64,000 nucleotides of DNA from Strigamia acuminata (Eukaryota > Arthropoda > Chilopoda > Geophilomorpha > Linotaeniidae): assembly GCA_949358305.1 (NCBI GenBank), contig OX442318.1, positions 5,628,501 to 5,692,500 on the forward strand, written 5' to 3'. Each line of letters begins with the position of its first letter. The first letter of the stretch is position 1. A program made the position numbers and the translations under genes. This document shows positions 1 to 9,454 of this stretch, piece by piece. Under the pieces are notes generated by a model that saw only the letters and a program-made list of their open reading frames with translations, searched no databases and was not told where the DNA came from.

Positions 1-737
1 CCGAGGTCGGTAAAAGCCTTATTCACAGGCGACGCACCGGGTTGGTAGCCTGTGAGCAATTGCATTCATACCTTGCGCTAAACAAATACTCGGGTATTGG
101 TAATGCCGATCTGGTAGTCCCCCAGGAACTGTTTACCCAGTGGTTGGTACCACTGAAAGCGACTCGTCGCAGAAAACAAATACCCGGCGCCTGATCACGA
201 GAGCTTGTCGTCGTAAGGCATGCTGGCGGATGGAGTCTCAACAACTCCCGCGATGGTCCCCTCGACTGTCGTGACTGTCCCCGCCCATAGAATAACAATA
301 TAACAATTCATTTGTTATATTACATTAATATTGATTTGTTGAATTAAATATGGAATATTCTAATGAATATTCCCGACCGAATACGAAGGACTCTTCGTAT
401 TAATAGATATCCGAGCTGCGGGACCGAATACGTCTCCGTAGCGCTAACTGTGACGATGCCGCAAAGTCAGCCGCACCACTCGAACAGCATCGCCCGGAAC
501 CTCAACCAGTGTAGCCGCCGTTACACTTATCCAGAACCCCAACTCCAGTTGTAATGTTAATAAACATGTAATTATATCACACAAAATCGTAAGTTGTTAC
601 ATTTGATCACATATTCACGTTGTACAGACTTCCGTAGCTTATCTCGGTTAGGTTATTTCTAGTTGTAGAAATGTCTTGTCTAAACCGATTTATCTCTTGT
701 AATGGCTAATTATTCAGCCAAAAGTAGAATCGTCACA
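1..737 (+). repeat. 5' LTR of element 1, right part (R-U5)
   Basis: Corresponds base for base to 12515-13251. It ends CGTCACA at 737, directly before the primer binding site. It holds a GC-rich structured module (about 138-285) and an AATAAA signal at 559-564. The U3 promoter part is outside the window. Short ORFs here are not genes. Confidence 0.93.
138..285 (+). other. Structured RNA module in LTR (R region)
   Basis: Hairpin CAGTGGT/ACCACTG (138-144 with 149-155, loop TGGT) is followed by a three-way-junction-like fold. The outer stem is GGCGG (225-229) with CCGCC (281-285). Inside lie a hairpin GGAGT/ACTCC (232-236 with 244-248) and a hairpin around 264-279 with one T-T mismatch. The same architecture occurs in the 3' LTR (offset 12514) and twice per LTR in element 2, where paired positions change together. 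The fold is inferred by hand; its function is unknown. Confidence 0.5.
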
Positions 738-739
738 AG

Positions 740-757
740 TGGAGGTTCTACCGAGAT
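740..757 (+). other. Primer binding site, tRNA-Gln
   Basis: TGGAGGTTCTACCGAGAT lies two bases after the LTR end. It is complementary to the 3' end of eukaryotic tRNA-Gln (ending ATCTCGGTAGAACCT plus CCA). The match is 18 nt, after which the sequence diverges. tRNA identity comes from remembered metazoan tRNA-Gln sequence, not from a search. Confidence 0.85.
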
Positions 758-1860
758 AGGCTGTCCAAATTTTAAATAAAATATTTGAAGTTTTGTGTGT
801 CTATCGTGAATTCGAATAAGTGTAACTTTTACGGTGATTTTTGTGTGTAAAATAAGTTTCGAACGAAATTTATATTTGTGTCTAATTTATTTATTCCGTT
901 TTAAAGTGCTTTGCAAGATAATAAATGTAATTCATTTGCATTTCCGATTTTCCGCCGAAGAAATTGTATGTTTTAAACAAACTAATAATTTCCCACCGCG
1001 TGGTCAGGCCTAATGATCCGACCACGAGAATTGGAAAATCTTGCCCGAACTTGTCGTTGTTACGTCCGCCCGTGATACGTCGATTCGCCGTCGTCGATTC
1101 GAGAAACCACATGGTTGGGCCTAATGCGAAAAGTTCCACAAGTTTTATCGGGAATTCTAACTGAATTCCGACAAGTATTTGTAGTTTGTTTATTTTTATA
1201 ACTGTATAAATACTTGAGATTTCAAGTTAAACCTAACTTTATTCGCGTGAATAAAATACAAGGAAATTGACATTTTCGAAGGAATTAAAATTTATATTTT
1301 ATTTCAAAGGGCTATTTTATTTACATACTTGATTCTACATTAAAATGTTCGGTCAAAATTAGGATTTCAAAACTTTGAAATCCAATATCTACGAGTGAAA
1401 AATTCATTCCAATGTTGGCGAAGAAATTCTCGTTTGTTGTGTTGCCTAGCAACCAATGCTTTGCAGCAAAGCCGTAGTAGTCGATAGATTTCACGCGCTC
1501 TTGTTATACGAAATTTCAGCGAAATTCAAATTGGTTATAAATAAGATTTTATTATGGAAATAAGTAATACTTTTTCGGTGAATTTGGATGATCGTCCATT
1601 TTTATTTTTTGTGACTACGTCATAATTCAGAAATCTGACTAGATCATGGGTCCGCGAAAAAGGTGAAATCCATCAATCACAGACAAGATTAAAATCTCGT
1701 GAGACTAACGTTTGAAGTTCGACCAATCAGAAAGGTTTACAGAGGTACTTGAAACCCAGAACGACCCAGTGAAACCATTGCTTCGTTTGCAACCTTCCAG
1801 ATCGCTTGTGACTTCTTCGTTTATTTGTGAATTTTTTGGAATCTTGATTTCGATTAAAAG
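758..1860 (+). other. Untranslated leader of element 1
   Basis: No credible coding region. It contains two direct copies of a CCRCGTGGT-GGCCTAA type motif, near 993-1013 and 1107-1122, that recur in the leader of element 2. It also holds a near-perfect inverted repeat GTTGCCTAGCAAC (1441-1453) that matches the RFX X-box consensus. The block around it (about 1441-1500) is related to a block before the 3' LTR (about 11468-11530). Packaging or enhancer roles are possible but unproven. Confidence 0.6.
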
Positions 1861-4173
1861 ATGACTAGTAACCAGCATTCGATGAATACCCGTGGTAAGG
1901 AGAGAACGTGTTTGACCGGTGGAATTAATTTAGCCGGATTTGTACCCATTCCAGATGAAATGGAAACAGTGAATATCGTGGAAAACCACGTGGATGATAA
2001 TAATGTTTCAATTGAACTGACTGACCCAGTCGCCATTATCGATCCAGTTGTGGAAGTAACTGATCCTACCCCCGTGGAAGAAATGAATCGTCCGCAAGAT
2101 GGATCACATTTAGGTCCAGCTGGACTTTTTATTTGTCGAGATTATTGTTTGAATCCAATTCAATTTGGAACAATGGCCGAAGTTTTAGATTTTGTTAACA
2201 CACATCGAGATCCGTCGGAGCATTCTAGTTCTAGATCACAGACTCCACGTAATCAAGGACCGACAGATCCTGGTTTGAATACGACAACACCGATCACTCG
2301 GTATCGTCAGAAGACGACAGGACCTCCGACGACCAACCGGAAATCTCGTTGGGATCAACAGGATCCTACACCCGGCAGTTTTGAACAAGCGTTTTATCGG
2401 CGAATGAATAATCAATTTGTTGCTTCTCATAAAAGAAGATTTATGGGTCTTAATAATAATAAAAACCCGAATCCTGGTTTTCCGAATGGAGCCAACAGTT
2501 GTCCGAATCTTGCTGCTGAACCCACGCATGGATTAAATAATGATTTAAGCGCGCAGCTAAGAGGAATAGTCGATCCAAACAATCGTTTGAATCCTTTTTC
2601 TGGAAATAATAATATTCCAAACCAATTGCCTGTATCGCAAGGAAGTTATCCAGTTCAGCCGAACTTAAATAATTTAAATAATCCGAATAACTGTTCAAGT
2701 TCCGGTAATCAAGGCCAGTGGAATAATTATTCACAACCTGGCAAGCAGAACCAGTCGAATAATTTTTCGAATCAAGGTTATCAGGGAAATTCGAATAATC
2801 ATTCGAACTTTGGAAATCAAGGTGGAGCGAATAATCATTCCAACTTTGGTAACCAAAGAAGGCAAAATCCCAGTGGATCGAATAATCATTCAAATTTTGG
2901 CAACCAAGGTGGACCGAATAATCATTCGAATTCTGGCCATCAAGGTAGACAAAATCAAGGAGGGTCAAATAATTTCAACCCCAATAATTTTAACGGCTCT
3001 AGTCAAAATAACTCGAGTCATTTTAATAATGGTTCGACGAATGATAATTCGCGACCAACAAGTAGTTTTGGGATGTCAGCAGACGACTTAGCTACTATTG
3101 CATTAAATATGCATAAACTAGCCCAAGTAGGAAAGAATTCCACCCCTGCAACACCCCAAACTATAAGTTTGAAACCCCCCGATATACCTGTATTTTCGGG
3201 TAAAACTGAAGAAAGCGAGCGCTTCCTCAGTATAATTCGAAACGTTGCGTTTCTACGAAATATTTCACTCGATGAAATGCTAGTAAAAGGCGTGGCTGGT
3301 TACTTAACCGACCTCGCATATAGTTGGTTTCAAGAGAGACGAGATGACTTTCATAATTGGGACACGTTTGAAAAAGCGTTTAGAGGAAGGTTTGTTGCCA
3401 CATGCTTGGAACGAACAACCCAATTAACAAAGTTGAGACAACTCGACTCAGAGAACTTGTATGATTATACACATAAGTTTTACCAACTTTGGTTATTACA
3501 AGATAACCTTAACTCTCAGGGAGCTGCGAGTATATTCTTGGGAAGCATTACTCCCGCCAACGATCTTCTCTTGCACACGCAAGGTTTAGATGAACTTCCC
3601 TTCATAGACATTTATAATGCTATTACAAAGAAGAAAGGACTGTACAGCCGTACAGCCAATGGGGTGAGAGTAAACGATCCAGTCGTTTTTCCACCTAGGA
3701 AACCGGACACTCGTTCGCAACCTAAAAATAACGCCAAGTCCCTGACTTTGGAATCAGATGAACAGATTAATTTCTGTACAGATGAGTTGCCCGAAGAATG
3801 TGAACTAATTTACGCAGTAAATGGTGTAGTAGACCCCAACAGGAGGGGACAAATGGTTTGCTTCAATTGTAAAAAACCCGGACATTTCCGACGAGAGTGT
3901 CCAGATTTAAAACCTCGTTCGAATTTTAAGTCTGAAGACATTCAGAAGCGAAATACCCCAGATAATCCAACTTTGGATCCTTCTGCTAAGCGTAAACCTA
4001 ATTGGGTAACCCAAGAAGTGTTGGATGCAACACTAGATGTGAAACTTGATTCCAAATTTAACAATTTTGAGAATAAACTGCAGTCGACGATCACTAATCA
4101 ATTAGCTGAGATAGTCAAACAATTGGCTAAACCTGAATCGAACGATTCGACTGATTCTAGTGCAAAAAACTAG
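1861..4173 (+). CDS. gag: Gag polyprotein, element 1
   Basis: A 770-aa Gag that forms the retrotransposon particle. Residues about 270-400 are an Asn/Gln/Ser/Gly-rich tract built from repeated units such as SNNHSNFGNQGG, a prion-like composition. Residues about 430-610 resemble the retrotransposon gag (capsid) domain, with KPPDIPVFSG, WF-ER and FRGRFVA landmarks. A single CCHC zinc knuckle, CFNCKKPGHFRREC, starts near residue 667 and binds RNA. The C-terminus is a short predicted coiled region. The start ATG is the first in frame and is conserved in element 2 (MTSNQHSMNTRGKERTCLTGG against MTNNQHHMNTRGKERTCLTGG). The stop TAG sits immediately after the slippery heptamer that gives Gag-Pol. 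Confidence 0.93.
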   Translation: MTSNQHSMNTRGKERTCLTGGINLAGFVPIPDEMETVNIVENHVDDNNVSIELTDPVAIIDPVVEVTDPTPVEEMNRPQDGSHLGPAGLFICRDYCLNPIQFGTMAEVLDFVNTHRDPSEHSSSRSQTPRNQGPTDPGLNTTTPITRYRQKTTGPPTTNRKSRWDQQDPTPGSFEQAFYRRMNNQFVASHKRRFMGLNNNKNPNPGFPNGANSCPNLAAEPTHGLNNDLSAQLRGIVDPNNRLNPFSGNNNIPNQLPVSQGSYPVQPNLNNLNNPNNCSSSGNQGQWNNYSQPGKQNQSNNFSNQGYQGNSNNHSNFGNQGGANNHSNFGNQRRQNPSGSNNHSNFGNQGGPNNHSNSGHQGRQNQGGSNNFNPNNFNGSSQNNSSHFNNGSTNDNSRPTSSFGMSADDLATIALNMHKLAQVGKNSTPATPQTISLKPPDIPVFSGKTEESERFLSIIRNVAFLRNISLDEMLVKGVAGYLTDLAYSWFQERRDDFHNWDTFEKAFRGRFVATCLERTTQLTKLRQLDSENLYDYTHKFYQLWLLQDNLNSQGAASIFLGSITPANDLLLHTQGLDELPFIDIYNAITKKKGLYSRTANGVRVNDPVVFPPRKPDTRSQPKNNAKSLTLESDEQINFCTDELPEECELIYAVNGVVDPNRRGQMVCFNCKKPGHFRRECPDLKPRSNFKSEDIQKRNTPDNPTLDPSAKRKPNWVTQEVLDATLDVKLDSKFNNFENKLQSTITNQLAEIVKQLAKPESNDSTDSSAKN

Positions 4174-4204
4174 ATCCGGGGGATGAAGGACTCATTCAGC
4201 CCCC
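4164..4204 (+). promoter_or_regulatory. Programmed -1 ribosomal frameshift site (gag/pol), element 1
   Basis: The heptamer A AAA AAC (4164-4170) is in the correct phase in the gag frame (GCA AAA AAC TAG). This is the same heptamer used by MMTV gag-pro. After a 7-nt spacer, GGGGG (4178-4182) can pair with CCCCC (4200-4204). Slipping back one base opens the pol frame, which is closed by a TAG just upstream at 4158-4160. The same heptamer, spacer length and stem occur in element 2. Confidence 0.85.
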
Positions 4205-7200
4205 AGAAATAGCTGATGCTATGTCGGACTCGTTGTTTATGGATGTGGAAACTACGTTTCTAGAAGAAGCCACTAGTCATAGCGGTGGAGTAGATGAAAA
4301 TCTACAAAAGATGACGGAGCAATTCAAAAGCTTGACATTGTTTCCACATAAATGTTACACGAAGAAATTTTGTAGACCTAGACGACTCAACAGAGTCATC
4401 GGGAGCAATAATTTGCACAATATTACTTTGGGTAATAATAAAGACGATCCTCGAATGAAAGTCACAATTGGTGGGCTCACCTACAATGCGCTCATGGACA
4501 CAGGAGCTTCTCAATGTTATATTGGGGAACAGCTTTTGTCAGAAACTCAAGCTCTGCCCGATTTTTTACAAGAAGCACCCAGAAACATGTTGGTTAATGC
4601 TGTAGGTGTAGCGCACAAACCAGTCGGACAAATAACTTTGTGCGTACAGTGGGCTGATGAATGCACGCCGATGAATTTCATCGTTTTAGCCAAACGAGTC
4701 TGTGGATTAATACTCGGACATAATTTTATGCGTCGACAAAAGATTAGTACACATCCACATCTCCAAGAGTTCTCTTGTGCTGATAAACCTACTTGGTCCG
4801 CCCCTTATGTGTCAGAAGAGGATAACTTTGCAATGGCACCTCTAAATCGAATTACTTTCGAATATTTAGAAGAACTTGCGTCAGTTGCTGATTCAACTGA
4901 ATTATCTGATGCACCCGTTTTAGAATGGGATGAGAAGTTAGTTGAAGGTAGTGATTGCACTCCTGAACAGCGCCTAGCGCTTCGAGAAGTGGTCAATGCA
5001 GTATCTAATGTATTTCGTGACCAAGTTGGATGTACGAATGTTACTCAACATCGTATTAAATTCAAAGAAGGGCATTCATTGCCCAGAATGCAGTACCGCA
5101 TGTACAATCCGGCCAAGAGAGCCATTATGTCCAAATTAGTTGCTGAACTAGAACAAGATGGACTAATTGAAAAGGCCACTGGGCCATTCATTAGCCATCC
5201 TGTAATTGTTGCGAAACCTGATGGTACGTACAGAATGTGTATCGACTATAGGTGGTTGAATGCAATCACCGAATTAGATGTGATTCAGATGCCTAGTATA
5301 GATCTGCTTTTGCATAATACTGGACCAGGAAGGTATTTCACATCCATTGACCTGGTCAAAGGATATTACCAAGTCGAGATGTGTAAAGAAGATCGTCCAA
5401 AGACGGCCTTTTACACACCGAATGGTCCTTACCAATTTGTGCGAATGCCATTTGGACTTTGTAATGCTCCTTGCACTTTCCAACGATTGATGGAAGGCGT
5501 TTTAGGCTCAGCATTGCAAAACTACGCGTTAGTTTATTTAGACGACGTAATTGTCTATTCGAATACTTGGGATGAACATCTCATTCATGTCCGAGACGTG
5601 TTGGAAAAGCTTAATAAAGCTAATATGACAATCAATAAAGCGAAGTCTCGTTTTGGAAGAACAGAACTTAAGTTCTTAGGACATTGGATTAAACCTGACG
5701 GTTTATATGGAGATCCCGATAAAATTTCTGCAATTATGAAATTTCCGACTCCAACATGTGCTAAAGACATTCAACGGTTTCATGGAATGACAAACTTCTT
5801 CAGGAAGTTCGTTCCTAATCACGGAGCCATTGCTGCGCCATACACATGTATGATGAATGAGAAAACTCCATTTGAATGGGGAGATGCTCAAACTGAAGCT
5901 TTTAATAAAATTAAAGCGCTGCTTTGTAACGACAATTGTCTGCACAAACCAGACATGTCCAAACCTTTCGTAGTCATGACTGACGCATCCCACGAAGGCT
6001 TAGGAGCTGTCATCTGCCAAGATGTTGATCTTTTAGATAAAGACAAAAAGAAAACGGGCACGGCACCCAGACCTGTAGCTTACGCAAGCAGAGTACTGAG
6101 AGGAGCGGAGAAGCGTTACACAACGCCAGAACTCGAATGCCTCGCAGTCGTGTGGGCTATTGATCGTTTTAAACCATATTTAGAATATGGTACTTTTACA
6201 CTCGAGTCAGATGCTGAAGCATTAAAATGGCTTATGCGAACGCCTGAGCCATCTGGAAAATTTGGTCGATGGGCCTTAAGAATCCAATGTGGTGCTTTCA
6301 AGATTATATTTCGAAGGGGTGCTTATAACCAAGTTGCAGACGCACTTTCAAGAGCTCCATTAGGAGAGGAAGACATTCCTCTTCGTGATCATGTGGAACC
6401 CATCGAAATAAATCAGTATTGGCCAGAATGGGACGGCAATCCTTCGATTTCTTTGAATCGTGCTCCAGGAAGGTCAGAATATTTAGCAAATGTTCGTGTC
6501 CATTTTTCAGAAAATTCTAAAGAATATTCTGAAGAAAGGGAGGGGGAGGAGATACAAGAAACTTTGTATAGTGCTCTCACTGATGTGATAAAAGAAGTCC
6601 CACCTACAAGAAGGGAAATAATTGATGCGCAGTTAGTCGACACTGAATGTAAACGCATTCGAGAGTATCTTTTATTCGACAGAATTGTTGGAATTCCGAA
6701 ATCGGAAATAAAAAAATGGAAAAACAAAGTTAGAAACTATTGTTTGGACAAAAAGGAAGATGATGGCGATCAAATGATCATTTTCTTTAATCCTTCATTT
6801 GAAGAAGAGCTCAACGACTCTGGTAATGGCTTCAAAGCGGTTGTTCCCAGTTCACTCATAAAGCGAGTGCTTTTCGCCTGTCATGGTCACCCCTTGAGCG
6901 GCCACGCAGGCATGAGTAAAACTCTCGAGAAAACTCGATTGATTTACTACTGGCCAGGAATGAGCCGAAGCGTAAGAAATTACGTTAAAAGCTGCCCACA
7001 TTGTAGTCAATACAAACCGGATCAGCAGAAAAAGCGTGCAGGTCCTTACGTACCTCATAACATGACCAACCCTTGGGAACATATTAATATGGACTTAATG
7101 GGGCCAAAACCAGCTGGGAGATCCCAAAACCAGTACGTCTTCGTCATAATTGACAACTGTACTAAATTTGTAGAGATTAAAGCTTTAACCAAAGCCACGA

Positions 7201-8345
7201 GCACTAATTGCGTTCAAGAATTAAGATCTGTTGCAAATCGTTGGGGTCACCAAAAAAAGATTGTTAGTGATAATGGGAAACAATTCGTTTCAGATATTTA
7301 TAATGAATATTGCGAAACTTATCATATCCGACCGGCTCATACGAGCACCTATCATGCTCAGGCTAACCCGACAGAGAGAGCCAACAGGGACATTAAGATT
7401 TTATTGGCAATTTACACGGATGTGCACACCCAATGGCCGCGATATTTAGACGAATTTGCATTTGTAATTCGTAATAATAAATCGGCTGCAACGAATTCGA
7501 CACCGATGTTGCTTAATACGGGGAGAATTGTTACCCTACCTTTCGATCCGAGAATTCTCAGGCATGCCAATCCATTTGACAAGCATAACCCTGAGAAGTA
7601 TGTTCGAGAATTACTTGACATATTACGTAGAGCGCATCAAGAGATGCACAGAAGAATTCAATTGAATTACGAAAGACATCGTAAGATTCATGAACAAAAG
7701 TTCACAATTGTTGAATTCGAAGTTGGAGATTTAGTTTGGAAACAAACTCACATTCTCTCGTGCGCAGACAAAAAGATCTCCGCAGGTCTTGCTGAGAAGC
7801 GGGACGGTCCTTGGGAGATTGTCGAAATCCTTCCAGGTAGCGCGTATAAATTACGCAAACTTGCTGATGGTTCAATAGAAAAATCAGTGAACATTAAGGC
7901 TTTATATCCTTATACGCCGTTATATCCAATTGAAACTTGGAAAATAGGGCAGAAAACTGCTTCAAATACAGATCAGGAAAATCCTAAATGGATGGACGAA
8001 AGTAATGAACTTCCGTCACCACCTGTTCAAGAGGAAATAATTCCTGAAACTCCTACGGAAGTTCCGATGGAATTATCCGACTCGCCCCAAGTACAGACTA
8101 AAAAATCTGTACAAGAAAAGTCTAAACATAGACATCGACAGCGATTAATTGCTGTGGATAAGAAAGCAGCAGTGGAACGAGGAGAACCTCTAAAGAAACC
8201 TCCTCGCAAACCACGTAAACCCCAGAAACTAGTTGAACGAACTAGCACGCGTCCTCGAAGAGAACGAGTTCCAAATCCGAAATATTCAGATGAAAATTTC
8301 GTGCGAAATATTACGGCAGTATTTAAGAAGCCTTACCAACAATGA
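4164..8345 (+). CDS. pol: Pol polyprotein, element 1 (PR-RT-RH-IN)
   Basis: Expressed as Gag-Pol by -1 frameshifting. The first ATG of the frame is at 4221 and I number residues from it. Aspartic protease: DTGASQCYIG at about residue 93. Reverse transcriptase: MCIDYRWLN, then the catalytic YLDDVIVYS at 439-447. RNase H: TDASHEGLGAV and a later ELECLAVVWAI. Integrase: H-H-C-C zinc domain (HGHPLSGHAG through CPHC, about 886-930), then the DDE triad in MDLMG (about 956), SDNGKQF (about 1015) and NPTERAN (about 1050). A GPW-x-I segment near 1195 resembles the GPY/F module. There is no chromodomain I can see; the tail is basic and proline-rich. The frame is uninterrupted, so the enzyme set looks functional. 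Confidence 0.95.
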   Translation, partial: KKLDPGDEGLIQPPEIADAMSDSLFMDVETTFLEEATSHSGGVDENLQKMTEQFKSLTLFPHKCYTKKFCRPRRLNRVIGSNNLHNITLGNNKDDPRMKVTIGGLTYNALMDTGASQCYIGEQLLSETQALPDFLQEAPRNMLVNAVGVAHKPVGQITLCVQWADECTPMNFIVLAKRVCGLILGHNFMRRQKISTHPHLQEFSCADKPTWSAPYVSEEDNFAMAPLNRITFEYLEELASVADSTELSDAPVLEWDEKLVEGSDCTPEQRLALREVVNAVSNVFRDQVGCTNVTQHRIKFKEGHSLPRMQYRMYNPAKRAIMSKLVAELEQDGLIEKATGPFISHPVIVAKPDGTYRMCIDYRWLNAITELDVIQMPSIDLLLHNTGPGRYFTSIDLVKGYYQVEMCKEDRPKTAFYTPNGPYQFVRMPFGLCNAPCTFQRLMEGVLGSALQNYALVYLDDVIVYSNTWDEHLIHVRDVLEKLNKANMTINKAKSRFGRTELKFLGHWIKPDGLYGDPDKISAIMKFPTPTCAKDIQRFHGMTNFFRKFVPNHGAIAAPYTCMMNEKTPFEWGDAQTEAFNKIKALLCNDNCLHKPDMSKPFVVMTDASHEGLGAVICQDVDLLDKDKKKTGTAPRPVAYASRVLRGAEKRYTTPELECLAVVWAIDRFKPYLEYGTFTLESDAEALKWLMRTPEPSGKFGRWALRIQCGAFKIIFRRGAYNQVADALSRAPLGEEDIPLRDHVEPIEINQYWPEWDGNPSISLNRAPGRSEYLANVRVHFSENSKEYSEEREGEEIQETLYSALTDVIKEVPPTRREIIDAQLVDTECKRIREYLLFDRIVGIPKSEIKKWKNKVRNYCLDKKEDDGDQMIIFFNPSFEEELNDSGNGFKAVVPSSLIKRVLFACHGHPLSGHAGMSKTLEKTRLIYYWPGMSRSVRNYVKSCPHCSQYKPDQQKKRAGPYVPHNMTNPWEHINMDLMGPKPAGRSQNQYVFVIIDNCTKFVEIKALTKATSTNCVQELRSVANRWGHQKKIVSDNGKQFVSDIYNEYCETYHIRPAHTSTYHAQANPTERANRDIKILLAIYTDVHTQWPRYLDEFAFVIRNNKSAATNSTPMLLNTGRIVTLPFDPRILRHANPFDKHNPEKYVRELLDILRRAHQEMHRRIQLNYERHRKIHEQKFTIVEFEVGDLVWKQTHILSCADKKISAGLAEKRDGPWEIVEILPGSAYKLRKLADGSIEKSVNIKALYPYTPLYPIETWKIGQKTASNTDQENPKWMDESNELPSPPVQEEIIPETPTEVPMELSDSPQVQTKKSVQEKSKHRHRQRLIAVDKKAAVERGEPLKKPPRKPRKPQKLVERTSTRPRRERVPNPKYSDENFVRNITAVFKKPYQQ

Positions 8346-8449
8346 GATAAAAATCTCAAAGTTTACCTAGGATTTAATAAAGTTTTATTTAAAACTTGAT
8401 GTGTGCTTATTTACATGTCTAAATTCGTGTAGAGATTTATAATCTCAAC

Positions 8450-8459
8450 ACCGGGGGAC
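8450..8459 (+). other. Internal polypurine-tract-like motif
   Basis: ACCGGGGGAC lies about 105 bp after the pol stop. The same ACCGGGGGA sequence forms the plus-strand primer before the 3' LTR (11670-11677). Element 2 has the copy at the same place (23531-23540). It could act as a central polypurine tract or be a relic of an ancestral 3' end. Confidence 0.45.
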
Positions 8460-8639
8460 ATAATAAATACACATTTTCGTCAGATTTATATTAAAATACA
8501 AATTTGTATCGGAATTAATTAGTTCCGATAGATTATCTCTTTGATTGACTTTATTTGAGATATGCAGGTATTTTTTTATTATTAAAAAATACGAAGATTT
8601 ACTTGAAACAAGTGATCTCGTCTTCTCACGAAGACACGT

Positions 8640-8720
8640 GATTATCGAAGTGCGATTAAACCTCGAACCCGATTAAAAGGGGATAAAAATCCCAGGGTTC
8701 ATTGCACACACACACTTCAA
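8640..8720 (+). promoter_or_regulatory. Candidate internal promoter for ORF3, element 1
   Basis: A block from 8652 to 8720 is strongly conserved with 23727-23795 of element 2 although the flanks have diverged. TTAAAAGGG (8673) acts as a TATA-like box; TTCATTGCAC with TCATT at 8699 is an initiator-like motif exactly 26 bp further, and the same 26-bp spacing is kept in element 2. A short palindrome (GGGAT/ATCCC) lies between them. Inferred from spacing and conservation only. Confidence 0.45.
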
Positions 8721-8843
8721 CACGTGGACACCGGTCTACTCGTCTCTACCTTTTCTTCGCACGTCGAGAAAGATTTAAACGAACGGACTTATCCATTAAG
8801 TGAGAGTTTGCGGAAATTTAGGAATTCCTAAAACGATAATTAC

Positions 8844-9453
8844 GTAAGTAAATCTTGAATTCTTTTTCAAAGAGTTGTAAAATGTTCGTAACACTTGTAT
8901 ACGGCGTCCCGATAAAAGTTTTGATTAAAACTGGGAAAATTCACGTGTAGTTATAAACGTGACTTAGCTAATTTAGCGGGGAAATTAATTATTCTATTGA
9001 ATGAATTAGATGGCTTGAATTTAAACAAGTATTTGTTAACTTAAGCGTAGTAGCACTAATTTAAATTAAGTCGCGGTCGAGGCTTGGGTAATTTTTATTC
9101 GTAATAAATTCTCAACCGAAGTTTATTCGGTATTTTATTTTCACTCACACGTGGAATGGAATAATTAACTATTCAGAACTAGAGTTTCTATTGAAAAGAT
9201 AGCTAAAAAGAATTTTCGAGAGAAAACTCAACAAGTTGCGATTTTGAAAAAATCCTTCGGGCGAGTCTATTCTCTTGTCATAAACACAAGGGGACATGAG
9301 TCATTAAGTGACATGTGATACAAGTTATAAATAACTCAGTTTACACGAAGTTGTTACGAACGTATTTTTGCAATTTTTTGAATACAAAGAATTTTGGGAG
9401 TTTGGAAGCAAAAAAAAAAAAATTGTTTTAATAAATGATTTATTCTATTTTAG
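8844..9453 (+). other. Probable intron upstream of ORF3, element 1
   Basis: A GTAAGT donor at 8844 and a polypyrimidine plus TTTTAG acceptor ending at 9453 lie just before the ORF3 ATG. The predicted intron is 610 bp; the counterpart in element 2 is 605 bp with a GTAAGT donor and CTGCAG acceptor. Inside are short blocks identical in both elements, for example AGTCGCGGTCGAGGCTTG near 9069 and CAACAAGTTGCGATTTT near 9229. No coding frame was seen. Confidence 0.5.
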
Positions 9454-9454
9454 A

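Noticed and set aside
363-554. 63-codon ORF inside the LTR (also at 12877)
   Set aside because: Lies in the structured R region and is not preserved in the element 2 LTR; no protein features.
9368-9454. Upstream extension of ORF3 (an in-frame ATG 29 codons before the chosen start)
   Set aside because: Not conserved in element 2 and lies inside the predicted intron, with a run of A encoding Lys.
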